Positions 6,121 through 14,217 of a stretch of DNA of 17,205 nt are shown piece by piece. The stretch spans positions 1-17,205 of the forward strand of contig JALSGI010000449.1 of NCBI GenBank assembly GCA_026982835.1. Direction: 5' to 3'. The notes under the pieces were generated by a model. It saw only the letters and a list, made by a program, of their open reading frames with translations. It was not told where the DNA came from and made no database searches. Both the position numbers and the translations under genes were made by a program. Source of the DNA: Planctomycetota bacterium (GTDB lineage Bacteria > Planctomycetota > Planctomycetia > Pirellulales > S012-138). How positions within the stretch are numbered: position 1 is the first letter of the stretch; each line of letters starts with the position of its first letter.

Positions 6121-8082
6121 ATGAACCAGCCTGTGCCGCTGATCCTGGGGACCGCCGGGCACATCGACCACGGCAAGACCTCCCTGGTGAAGGCTCTCAC
6201 CGGTACCGACACCGACCGGCTCCCCGAAGAAAAACGCCGCGGTATCACCATCGAACTGGGTTATGCCAAGCTCGACTTGGGGGAGGTGGTGCTGGGGATT
6301 GTGGATGTGCCGGGGCACGAGCGGTTCGTGCGAAACATGCTAGCCGGAGCCACGGGAGTGGACCTGGCCTTGCTCGTGGTGGCTGCCGACGAGTCGGTCA
6401 AGCCCCAAACCCGCGAGCATCTGGAAATCCTCAAGCTGCTGCGGCTCCGCCACGGCGTCATCGCTCTGACCAAGTGCGACAAGGTCGATGCCCAATGGCT
6501 GGAGCTGGTGGAGGAAGAGGTGCGCGAGCTGGTCCAAGGGACCTTTCTCCAGCACGCCCCCATGGTCCCCACCAGCGCCGCCACCGGCCAGGGCATCCCG
6601 GAACTGAAACAAGCCCTGTTCCAGGCGGCTCGACAGGCAGCCGCCCTCCGGGCCGCCGAACCGCTGGGGCCGTTTCGCATGGCCGTGGATCGGGTGTTCG
6701 TCAAGGAGGGGCACGGCACGGTGGTCACCGGCAGCGTCGTGAGTGGACGTGCCGAGGTGGGCCAGGAGCTGGTGGTGCAGCCGGGGGAAATCCCGGTGCG
6801 CGTGCGGGCCATCCAGTCCCACGAGCAAGCGGTGTCCTCGGTGCGTCGGGGGCAGCGGGCGGCGATCAACTTGCACGGCATCCACCACACGCAGTTGCGT
6901 CGCGGGCACGAGCTGTGCGAGCCGGGCTTTCTGGTCCCCAGCCGCTTGATGACCGTCCGCTGCCACCTGTTGCCCGGCGCTCCCCGGCCGCTTAAACACC
7001 GCAGCCGCGTCCGCTTGCACCTGGGAACGGCCGAAATCCTGGCCGTGGTTTCCTTGCAGGGGGCGGGCGAGCTCCTGCCCGGCAAGGACGGGCTGGCCCA
7101 GTTGTTCCTCGCCCAACCGGCTGTGGCCGCCTGGGGGCAGCCGTTCGTGCTGCGGAGCGAATCGCCGGTGGTTACCATCGGCGGCGGACACGTGCTGGAC
7201 CCCCTGGCTCCCAAGCTCCGCCGCAAGGACGCTGCGGCCTGGGACTGGGCCCGGCGGCTCGACTCCCCCGACCCGATGCAACGTGTCCAGGCCGCCCTTT
7301 ACTTTTTCGGTACGCGCCCCTGGAGTGAACGGGACCTAGTGCGGGCCACCGGGGTGACGGACCCCGAAAAGTACCTCCGCCAACTGGAGCAACAGGGCCA
7401 GTTGCTTCACCTGAGCTGGTCCCCCACCCGCAGTGCCACGCTCAGCCGCGATGCGGCCCAACGGGCCTTCCAGCAGATCGCCCAGGTACTGGAAAAACTC
7501 CACGCCCAGCAACCGCTCAAGTTGGGCATTGATCCCCACGAGGTGCTGCGGCGATTGAGCTACCTGGGGCCTTCGCCCCTGGTGCAGGCGCTGGTGGAGG
7601 AGATGGTCCGCCGGGGGCAGGTGCTGCGCAACGAGCAGGGGTTGCAGTTGCGGGGTCACGGGCCGAAGCTCTCCGCCGCCGAACGCCGCCTGCTGGGGGA
7701 ACTAGAGCAGCTTTACGCCCGGGCCGGGGAGCGGCCACCGGGCGTGGAGGAGATCACCCGGCAGCTGGGAAAGAACCCCCAGCTGATCTCCAAGCTGCTC
7801 CAGCTGGCCGCTGCCCAGGGTACCCTGGTGCAGCTGTCCCCCACGCTGCTGATGCATCGAGACGCCGAGCGCCGCCTGCGCCGCCAGGTGGTGCAGCTGC
7901 TGGCCGATGGCCAGGGACGCACCCTTAGCCAGATTCGCGAGGCCCTCGGCACCACCCGCAAGTACGCCGTCCCCTTGTGCGAATACTTCGATTCCCTGGG
8001 ACTGACCCGACGCCAAGGGGACCTGCGTGTGCTGGGTCCCCGGGCCGAGGAGCTGGTGGGCGAGGCGGCCGGCAGCGGCTGA
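6121..8082 (+). CDS. selB: Selenocysteine-specific translation elongation factor SelB
   Basis: This encodes 653 residues (E. coli SelB is about 614). SelB is a GTPase that binds Sec-tRNA(Sec) and delivers it to the ribosome at UGA codons marked by a SECIS hairpin. GTPase motifs are complete: G1 GHIDHGKT (13-20), G2 RGIT (40-43), G3 DVPGH (62-66), G4 TKCD (117-120) and a G5-like TSAAT. EF-Tu-like beta-barrel domains follow (FRMAVDRVFVKEGHGTVVTG, then VTIGGGHVLDP). The C-terminal 270 residues hold winged-helix-type segments expected to bind the SECIS. The ATG at 6121 has GGAG 9 nt upstream; the in-frame ATG at 6106 has no site. It is 46 bp upstream of selA, presumably in one transcript, in the order selB-selA, the reverse of E. 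coli selAB. Confidence 0.96.
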   Translation: MNQPVPLILGTAGHIDHGKTSLVKALTGTDTDRLPEEKRRGITIELGYAKLDLGEVVLGIVDVPGHERFVRNMLAGATGVDLALLVVAADESVKPQTREHLEILKLLRLRHGVIALTKCDKVDAQWLELVEEEVRELVQGTFLQHAPMVPTSAATGQGIPELKQALFQAARQAAALRAAEPLGPFRMAVDRVFVKEGHGTVVTGSVVSGRAEVGQELVVQPGEIPVRVRAIQSHEQAVSSVRRGQRAAINLHGIHHTQLRRGHELCEPGFLVPSRLMTVRCHLLPGAPRPLKHRSRVRLHLGTAEILAVVSLQGAGELLPGKDGLAQLFLAQPAVAAWGQPFVLRSESPVVTIGGGHVLDPLAPKLRRKDAAAWDWARRLDSPDPMQRVQAALYFFGTRPWSERDLVRATGVTDPEKYLRQLEQQGQLLHLSWSPTRSATLSRDAAQRAFQQIAQVLEKLHAQQPLKLGIDPHEVLRRLSYLGPSPLVQALVEEMVRRGQVLRNEQGLQLRGHGPKLSAAERRLLGELEQLYARAGERPPGVEEITRQLGKNPQLISKLLQLAAAQGTLVQLSPTLLMHRDAERRLRRQVVQLLADGQGRTLSQIREALGTTRKYAVPLCEYFDSLGLTRRQGDLRVLGPRAEELVGEAAGSG

Positions 8083-8128
8083 GGAGCCGAGGCGCGTTTC
8101 CGTTCCGCGGTTGCGAGAACCCCCTGCC

Positions 8129-9538
8129 ATGAACGATCATCCCCTGCGGCATATTCCCAAGGTGGATGCCTTGCTGCAACACCCCCGGGTGCAGGCGCTG
8201 GTCAAGCGTCATTCGCGGCGTCGGGTCACCCAGGCCATTCGCCGTTTCCTGGAGCACTTGCGCCGGGGCGTACTGCACCAGGGCGAGCAGCTCCCCCCGC
8301 ATGAACAACTGCTGGATCAACTGGAACACTACGTACAGAGGCAGTGCCGCAACCCGCTCCAGGTGGTGATCAACGCCACGGGGGTGCTGCTCCACACGGG
8401 GCTGGGGCGCAGTCCCCTGGCCCCGGCGGCCGTGCAGGCCCTGGCCCACTGCGGGGGCAACTACGCCAGCGTGGAACTGGACCTGGAAAGCGGTCGCCGC
8501 AGCCAGCGCGTGCTGGCCGTGGCCCCGCTGCTGCAGGAGCTGACCGGGGCCGAGGCTGCCGTGGTGGTGAACAATAACGCCGCCGCCACGCTGATCGCCC
8601 TGGCGGCGCTGGCCCAAGGACGCGAAGTGGTCGTCTCCCGCGGCCAGCTGGTGGAGATCGGAGGCAGCTTTCGCTTGCCGGAAGTGATGGCCATGTCCGG
8701 GGCTCGCCTGCGGGAAGTGGGCACCACGAACAAGACCCGCTTGAGCGACTACCAGCAGGCCATCGGCCCCCGGACGGCCGCGTTGATGCGGGTCCACACC
8801 AGCAACTTCCGCATCGTCGGTTTCACCCAGGAAGTGCCGCTTGCGGAGCTGGTGGCTCTGGGCCGCCGCTACGATCTGCCGGTGATCGACGACATCGGCT
8901 CCGGGGTGATCGTCCCGTTGGACTTGCCGGAGCTGGAGCAGGAGCCGGTGGCCGCCGCCAGCGTTTCCCAAGGGGCCGAGCTGGTGCTGTTCAGCGGCGA
9001 CAAGCTGCTTGGCGGGCCGCAGTGCGGGATCATCGTCGGCCGCCGCCGCTGGGTGGAGCAAATCGCCCGGCACCCGCTCATGCGCGCCTTGCGGGTGGAC
9101 AAGCTCACCCTGGCCGCCTTGGCCGCCACGCTGGAACTGTACCTGGAGCTGGACCAGGCACGGGATCAGTTGCCGCTGCTGCGCATGCTCCACACGCCTC
9201 TGGACACCCTGAAGCGGCGCGCCCAGCGGCTGGTCCGGCGACTGCTGCAACAGGCCCCGGCCCTGGAGCCGCGAGCGGTGCGGGAAGTGGGCTACTTTGG
9301 CGGGGGATCCGTCCCCACCCAGCAGCTGCCCACCTGGTGCGTGGCCCTCTGTCCGCAGCACGCTTCGTTGGACCAGCTTGCCCGAGCCTTGCGCACCGGC
9401 TCTCCGCCGGTAGTTCCGCGGGTGCAGAAGGAACGGCTGCTATTGGACCTGCGTACGGTCTTTCCCGCCCAGGACTCCACGCTGGCCGAATCGGCGGTGC
9501 GGGCTTGGCAGCGGTGCCAGCCGCAAGGGGAAGGGTAA
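8129..9538 (+). CDS. selA: L-seryl-tRNA(Sec) selenium transferase SelA
   Basis: This encodes 469 residues, normal for the family. SelA is a PLP enzyme that converts Ser-tRNA(Sec) to Sec-tRNA(Sec) using selenophosphate. The PLP lysine is Lys292 in the motif SGDKLLGGPQCGIIVG. Other family signatures are INATGVLLHTGLGRSPL (81-97), YASVELDLESGRRSQR (112-127), VNNNAAAT (147-154), GGSFRLPEVM (178-187), REVGTTNKT (195-203), VHTSNFRIVGF (222-232) and the PLP-interacting DDIGSG (254-259). The N-terminal helical region (LRHIPKVDALLQHP) is present. The ATG at 8129 matches the family N terminus, although its ribosome binding site is weak, which fits coupling to selB. No selD or selC was seen nearby; selenophosphate synthetase must be encoded elsewhere if the pathway works. 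Confidence 0.96.
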   Translation: MNDHPLRHIPKVDALLQHPRVQALVKRHSRRRVTQAIRRFLEHLRRGVLHQGEQLPPHEQLLDQLEHYVQRQCRNPLQVVINATGVLLHTGLGRSPLAPAAVQALAHCGGNYASVELDLESGRRSQRVLAVAPLLQELTGAEAAVVVNNNAAATLIALAALAQGREVVVSRGQLVEIGGSFRLPEVMAMSGARLREVGTTNKTRLSDYQQAIGPRTAALMRVHTSNFRIVGFTQEVPLAELVALGRRYDLPVIDDIGSGVIVPLDLPELEQEPVAAASVSQGAELVLFSGDKLLGGPQCGIIVGRRRWVEQIARHPLMRALRVDKLTLAALAATLELYLELDQARDQLPLLRMLHTPLDTLKRRAQRLVRRLLQQAPALEPRAVREVGYFGGGSVPTQQLPTWCVALCPQHASLDQLARALRTGSPPVVPRVQKERLLLDLRTVFPAQDSTLAESAVRAWQRCQPQGEG

Positions 9539-9770
9539 ACATTTTTGGCAGCCTTCCAGGTCGATCCAGAACCCGCAGGCTGTCTCTGTCAACAGGTCTT
9601 CCCAGGATGTCTAGCTTGAAATCCTTCGTTCCACTTTTTCCCGTTGCTGGGCATAGACGGCTGATACCCTGTGCGATACACTTTGCTTGTTTGCAGGTGG
9701 CGCACCGGTACCCAGCAAGTTGTTCCAGCCTTTTGCCCCCTAGCAGGTTTCCCCGAATGGGTCCGGTCTG

Positions 9771-12485
9771 ATGACGAAGGATTCTCTCACTTCGCTCTAT
9801 GCACGATTTCTGCAACGGTACCATTTTGCCTTGTTGTGCATTTTTTTGTTTTTTCTCCCGTTTATCGTGATGGGGGCATTGCGGGCCATCCGGTCCAACA
9901 CCAACAACGTCAAGGACTGGCTCCCGGACCGCTACCCGGAAACCAAGGAGCTGCGGAAGTTTCAAGAGAGATTCGGCACCGGCAGCGACCAGGTGGTGCT
10001 CATCAGTTGGGAAGGGGGGTACCTGGACGACGACCGCATCCCGCTGATGGCAGCCAAGCTCCGCGTGGCCCAGGCCCCCGAAGGGCCCAAGTTGTTTGAA
10101 ACCGTGGAAACCGGCCCGGAGTTGCTGGAAAAACTGACCAACCCGCCCCGTACCAAGGACGGAAAATCCCCGGCCCGCATCTCACGCCGGAAAGCCTTGC
10201 AGCGGCTGGAGGGGACGCTGATCGGGCCGGAGTACCTCCAGGGCATCTGGCTGGACCCGGATCACCAGGAGCCGACCATCGGCAGGGTGGAGTTGGGTTC
10301 GGCGGCCGAGGCGGCCGGGTTGCGGCCCGGCCAGGTGATCCAACAGATCAACGGCAAGCCGGCCCGCGATTACCAGCATGCCCTGGAGTTGTTGCGGGCC
10401 AGCTACCGGGACGAGTTGGGCACCTTCGAGGTGTTGCTCCAAGGGGACGATCGGCCCAAGCGCTGGGAGTTCTTCCAGTCCGAGCCGCGCCGGCAGGCGG
10501 CCATCCTGGTTTCGCTCTCGGAGTTTGCCGCCCAGGAAAAGCAGCTGGCCCCCACCCTGGCTCGCATCCGCCAGATCGCCACCCAGGAGTGCAATATCCC
10601 GGAGGAACACCTGCACATGGGCGGGCCGCCGGTGGACAACGTGGCCATCGACGAGGAGGGGCAGCGGGCCGTACGCACCGTGGCCACCATGGCCCTGGGG
10701 GTCGGGTTCCTGTTGTGCTTGGGCTGCTTTCTGCCCAACCTGGGCTGGAAGCGGGCCGTGAAGTTCAGCACCTTCGTCTTTTTCACGGCTTTGTTCAGCG
10801 AGTTGAGCAGCCTGGCCATCGTGCACTATGCCAGGGTGCCGGTGGATGCCGTGCTGCTGACCATGCCCACGCTGGTGTTCGTGCTCACGCTCTCCGGGGC
10901 GATTCACATCGTCAACTATTACTTCGACACCATCGAGGATCAGGGGCCCCGCCCCGAGGCTCCCGCCGGAGCGGTGGCCAAGGGGTTCCTCCCCTGCACG
11001 CTGGCTGCGGCCACCACGGCCGTGGGGCTGGGCTCGCTGGCTATCGCCGACCTGCTGCCCATTCGCAAGTTCGGCATCATGTCGGCTGTGGCCATCATGG
11101 TGTCGCTGCTGTGGCTGTTCCTCTACCTGCCCAGCTTGTTGCAATACTACCCCGATTCCCAGGGGCGCTGCCGAAAAGTCCAGGGGCGCGAGTCGCTGTT
11201 TTCCCGGGCCACGCGGCACTGGTTCCTCCCGGCCCGCGAGTGGGTCCTCCGCCGCAACCGCCTCGTGCTGGCCGGTTTCGTGCTGGTGATGGTTCTGTTC
11301 GGCTACGGGGTGGCCACGCGGATGAAGACCACCGTCAAGCTCATCAAGCTGTTCGACCAAAGCACGCGCATCGTGCAGGACTACACCTGGCTGGAGAACA
11401 AGGTGGGGCCGCTGATGCCCATGGAAGTGGTCATCCGCTTCGACAACCGCCACCCGGAGATCGCCAACTGGAGCCTGCTGCAGCGGATGCGGTTGATCGA
11501 CCAGGTCAACCGCCGCCTGACGGCCCTGGAGGAAGTGGATGCCACCTTGTCGGTGGTCACCTTCGTCCCTTCGCTCTATCCCCGGGTGACCCTCGGCAGG
11601 AGCACCGCCGACCGCGTGCTGAACGAAAAACTCCTGGAGTTTCGCCAGTATTTCCTGAGGCGGGACTTCTACGTGCAGGAGGGGGACCAGGAGCTGTTCC
11701 GCATCAGCCTCCGCATGGCCGCCCTGAGCGACGTGGACTACAGCCACTTCGTGGAGGAAATCCGCAAAGCGGTCGATCCCCTGCTGGCCCAGATCGGCTC
11801 CGGCAAAGTGCAAGCCACCTACACGGGCATCGTGCCGCTGGTCTATAAGGCCCAGAACGAACTGCTCACCGGGTTGTTCGAGAGTTACACGCTGGCCTTT
11901 GGGCTGATCTTTTTCATGATGGTGATGCTGGTCTGGCCCACGGCCGGCCCGCTGAAGGCCCTGCCGGCTGCGGCCCTGACCATGCTGCCCAACTTGTTCC
12001 CCACCCTCGTGGTGTTCGGCTACATGGCCTGGATGGGCATCCTGGTGGACATCGGCACCATGATGACCGCCAGCGTGGCCCTGGGGGTGGCCGTGGACGA
12101 CACGGTGCACTTCCTTTCCTGGTATCGCCGCGGCGTGGCCGCCGGAAAGTCGGCCGCCGATGCCACGCGGCAATCTTATGCGCACTGTGCGTGGGCCATG
12201 GTGCAGACGTCGATCGTGGGGGGCTTGGGCATGTTCATGCACTACTTCAGTGCGTTTACTCCCACCATGCGGTTCGGCGTGTTGATGCTCCCTCTGCTGG
12301 CCACGGCCTTGGTGGGCGATTTGCTGATGCTGCCGGCGATCCTGGCCGGTCCCTTCGGCCGGTTGTTCCGCCGTCACCGGCCGGAGCAGGCCCCGGTGGC
12401 CCCAGCGGGGATGCCCCCGGTGCCCGCCCCCCCTCACACCGAGTTGGTCAAGTCCCCCGCCTCGATCAACCAGCAACAGGGGTGA
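9771..12485 (+). CDS. RND/MMPL superfamily transporter with a periplasmic PDZ-like insert
   Basis: This encodes 904 residues with the duplicated RND fold. TM1 is at about 18-37, followed by a large periplasmic loop (38-300), TM2-TM6 (about 303-322, 334-353, 358-378, 405-425, 433-458), TM7 (497-515), a second loop (516-740) and five more helices. Family marks are SGAIHIVNYYFD in TM4 and ALGVAVDDTVHFLSWYRRG in the second half. The first loop contains a PDZ-like segment (about 165-228): IGRVELGSAAEAAGLRPGQVIQQINGKPARD. PDZ domains bind peptides or C termini; they are unusual inside RND permeases of well-studied bacteria. The cargo is unknown: related MMPL/hopanoid-type exporters move lipids, so lipid or envelope traffic is a guess. 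The ATG at 9771 has no clear ribosome binding site. The tail is Pro-rich and cytosolic. Confidence 0.88.
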   Translation: MTKDSLTSLYARFLQRYHFALLCIFLFFLPFIVMGALRAIRSNTNNVKDWLPDRYPETKELRKFQERFGTGSDQVVLISWEGGYLDDDRIPLMAAKLRVAQAPEGPKLFETVETGPELLEKLTNPPRTKDGKSPARISRRKALQRLEGTLIGPEYLQGIWLDPDHQEPTIGRVELGSAAEAAGLRPGQVIQQINGKPARDYQHALELLRASYRDELGTFEVLLQGDDRPKRWEFFQSEPRRQAAILVSLSEFAAQEKQLAPTLARIRQIATQECNIPEEHLHMGGPPVDNVAIDEEGQRAVRTVATMALGVGFLLCLGCFLPNLGWKRAVKFSTFVFFTALFSELSSLAIVHYARVPVDAVLLTMPTLVFVLTLSGAIHIVNYYFDTIEDQGPRPEAPAGAVAKGFLPCTLAAATTAVGLGSLAIADLLPIRKFGIMSAVAIMVSLLWLFLYLPSLLQYYPDSQGRCRKVQGRESLFSRATRHWFLPAREWVLRRNRLVLAGFVLVMVLFGYGVATRMKTTVKLIKLFDQSTRIVQDYTWLENKVGPLMPMEVVIRFDNRHPEIANWSLLQRMRLIDQVNRRLTALEEVDATLSVVTFVPSLYPRVTLGRSTADRVLNEKLLEFRQYFLRRDFYVQEGDQELFRISLRMAALSDVDYSHFVEEIRKAVDPLLAQIGSGKVQATYTGIVPLVYKAQNELLTGLFESYTLAFGLIFFMMVMLVWPTAGPLKALPAAALTMLPNLFPTLVVFGYMAWMGILVDIGTMMTASVALGVAVDDTVHFLSWYRRGVAAGKSAADATRQSYAHCAWAMVQTSIVGGLGMFMHYFSAFTPTMRFGVLMLPLLATALVGDLLMLPAILAGPFGRLFRRHRPEQAPVAPAGMPPVPAPPHTELVKSPASINQQQG

Positions 12486-12525
12486 GTTTCCCGCGGGAGC
12501 CTGCTCAATGCCCGCGGTAGGAAAC
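12486..12525. terminator. Long hairpin between convergent genes (bidirectional terminator candidate)
   Basis: GTTTCCCGCGGG (12486-12497) pairs with CCCGCG (12511-12516) and GGAAAC (12520-12525), with a 3-nt bulge (gta) and a 13-nt loop. It begins right after the transporter stop and covers the last codons of the leftward dehydrogenase-like gene. No T run follows on either strand, so it may act as a transcript-end or 3'-stabilising hairpin and not as a classic intrinsic terminator. Confidence 0.4.
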
Positions 12526-13503
12526 CACCGTCTGCATGTAGTTGGCCCGCTGCAACAACGCCGGATCGCCGCAACGGCTCATGGACAGCCGCCCGCGAAG
12601 CTGCTCCAGGGTCATCTGGTGCTCCTGCAGCCAGTGCCGCACGCCTTGTAACAGCCGCTCCAGGGCCGATGGACCGTGCCGCAAGAGGTGCCCTACGACC
12701 ATCACCACATCGGCCCCCACGGCCAGGGCCTTCACCACGTCCTCCGGCTCCTGCACGCCGCTGCTGGCGGCCAGGTTCACCGAGAGCTGATCCCGCAGCA
12801 CGCCGATCCATCGCAGCGGCAAACGCAGCTCGTGCCGCGTGCTGAGCACCAGCACCGGCTCGATGCACATTTTTTCCAGGTTCACGTCCGGCTCCAGGTA
12901 GCGATTGAACAGCACCAGCGCCTCGGCCCCGGCGGCCACCAGCTCGGCAGCAAAGTGCGGCAAGCTGCTAAAATACGGCCCGATCTTCACCGCCAGCGGC
13001 AACCGGGTCGCCTGCCGCACCCCCTGGACCGCCTCCAGGTATTGCTGTTCCACCTGCTGGGCGGACAGGTCGGCCCGGGTGGGCACGTGGTAGATGTTCA
13101 GCTCCAGGGCGTCGGCTCCGGCCTGCTCCAGCCAGGCGGCAAATCGGGTCCAGTCCCCCGGACCCGGGGCGTTGATGCTGGCGATCACCGGCACGGAGAG
13201 CTGCTGCCGGGCCTGTTCCAGCAGCCGCAGGTAGGGCAGGGGGCCCTGGTTGTAGTCTTTCAGTTGGGCGTAGAGCTGAGGCAGCTCGGGCAGCTCCTCG
13301 GGCTGGAACTCGTACAGCTAGGTCAGGAGCCGCTCGTCCCGCTCGAACTGCTCGGCAAAAAGCGAAGGCATGACCACGGCTCCCGCTCCGGCTTCCTCCA
13401 GCCGCCGCAGCACTTGCAGGTCGATCGTCAGCGGCGAAGCCCCGGCCACCAGCGGCGAGGAAAGCTCCAGGCCCAGGTAACGAGTCCTCAAGTCAACGGG
13501 CAT
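12505..13503 (-). pseudogene. Dihydroorotate dehydrogenase-like gene interrupted by an in-frame amber codon
   Basis: The full frame is 332 codons plus stop, with one TAG at codon 62 (13320-13318). Before it come 61 residues (MPVDLRTRYLGLELSSPLVAG...MPSLFAEQF). After it the same frame continues without any further stop through PVIASINAPG, AGADALELNIYHVPT, PLAVKIGPYFSS, LVLFNRYLEPDVNLE, LRLPLRWIGVL, ASSGVQEPEDVVKALAVGADVVMV, LLRHGP and RANYMQTVVSYRG. This is the expected order for the FMN-dependent 'dihydroorotate dehydrogenase-like' family (TIM barrel; oxidises dihydroorotate or a related compound; true substrate unsettled). The ATG at 13503 has GAAGG about 8 nt upstream. Family, start and length fit, so the single stop is the only defect. 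It could be a recent mutation, a sequencing error or a read-through site. It lies 115 bp after the NUDIX gene and converges on the transporter gene. Confidence 0.85.
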
Positions 13504-13533
13504 GGCCGATACCTTCGATTGCGAGCCATGAGG

Positions 13534-13567
13534 AAAAGTGGGGGCTGCCGGAGCCGGAAGACCCCCC
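13534..13567 (-). terminator. Weak terminator-like hairpin after the NUDIX gene
   Basis: On the minus strand a G run (13567-13562) pairs with a C run (13544-13540) around an inner CCGG/CCGG stem, and ACTTTT follows. It lies in the 115-bp gap between the NUDIX gene and the dehydrogenase-like gene. G/C runs make chance pairing likely. Confidence 0.3.
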
Positions 13568-13618
13568 TTCCATTGTCCTTCATACTCGCGGGGGCGAACA
13601 AGCAAAGAGACGATTTTT

Positions 13619-14071
13619 TCACTGCGCTTGAGCCCCTTTTGTTCCTCCTTCCGGGGGCGTCCCTCCCTGGCTGCGAAGATGTTCCACCAGGCGATGAACC
13701 AGCGGGGCCTGGTCTGGGTGGATGCGGCGGAGAGCTTCCTCCAGGGGCAGGAACTCGGCTCGATCCACTTCCCACGACGCGCACCGCGGCCGGCTCCCCT
13801 CGGGAGCCAGAGCCGCAAAGCCGACAATCCGCTTGCGGCTCTTGCGGTACTGGACCTCCCCCAGGGGGATCAGCTCCTGCGGGGGGACGATGCCGGTTTC
13901 TTCGGCGGTTTCGCGGCGGGCGGTTTGTTCGGGCTGTTCGCCCGGGTCCAGCTCTCCCTTGGGAATGCTCCACGGCGCGCGGCGGTTGTACGCCCCGGAA
14001 GGGTGAACCAGCAGCACCTCCAGCCGCCCCTGGTTCCAGCGATACAGCAACACTCCGGCCGATTGTTTCAT
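13619..14071 (-). CDS. NUDIX hydrolase
   Basis: This encodes 150 residues, a normal size. The Nudix box is complete at residues 39-61: Gly39, Glu45, Arg53-Glu54, Glu57-Glu58 and Gly60 (GELDPGEQPEQTARRETAEE then TGI). The usual hydrophobic position after RE is Thr55, a small deviation. The start MKQSAGVLLYRW and the segment LEVLLVHPSG...WSIPKGE resemble the diadenosine-tetraphosphate/NTP pyrophosphatase-like branch, which hydrolyses nucleoside diphosphates linked to another group, using Mg2+ bound by the box. The exact substrate cannot be told. The ATG at 14071 fits the family; a TTG at 14149 in the same frame would add 26 unrelated residues. No good ribosome binding site is seen. The C-terminal tail (GGTPPEGGTKGAQAQ) is low-complexity. 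The 146-bp gap upstream (14072-14217) shows nothing clear. Confidence 0.88.
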   Translation of the reverse strand: MKQSAGVLLYRWNQGRLEVLLVHPSGAYNRRAPWSIPKGELDPGEQPEQTARRETAEETGIVPPQELIPLGEVQYRKSRKRIVGFAALAPEGSRPRCASWEVDRAEFLPLEEALRRIHPDQAPLVHRLVEHLRSQGGTPPEGGTKGAQAQ

Positions 14072-14217
14072 GGCGCGTTTGTTTTCGGCGGCGCCGTCGA
14101 GCGTACCGCGCAAGTCGCTTTTTGACCAGTTGCGCAGCCGGCGGAACAACCGCGCGCTGCCACCGGTTTCCCGGCCGCCCCGCCGCAGGAAGCAACGGCT
14201 CCCGGTGCGCGAAAACC

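Noticed and set aside
9549..9582. CAGCCT/AGGCTG inverted repeat after selA as a terminator
   Set aside because: It has only six to eight pairs around a 22-nt loop and no T run after it; too weak to call.
10182..12476. 764-codon minus-strand frame opposite the transporter
   Set aside because: It is rich in His, Gln and Gly, as expected from the complement of a GC-rich membrane protein gene, and the plus-strand gene has clear RND helices and motifs.
13318..13320. Selenocysteine as explanation for the in-frame stop
   Set aside because: The codon is TAG, not TGA, and the family has no known selenocysteine or conserved cysteine at this position.
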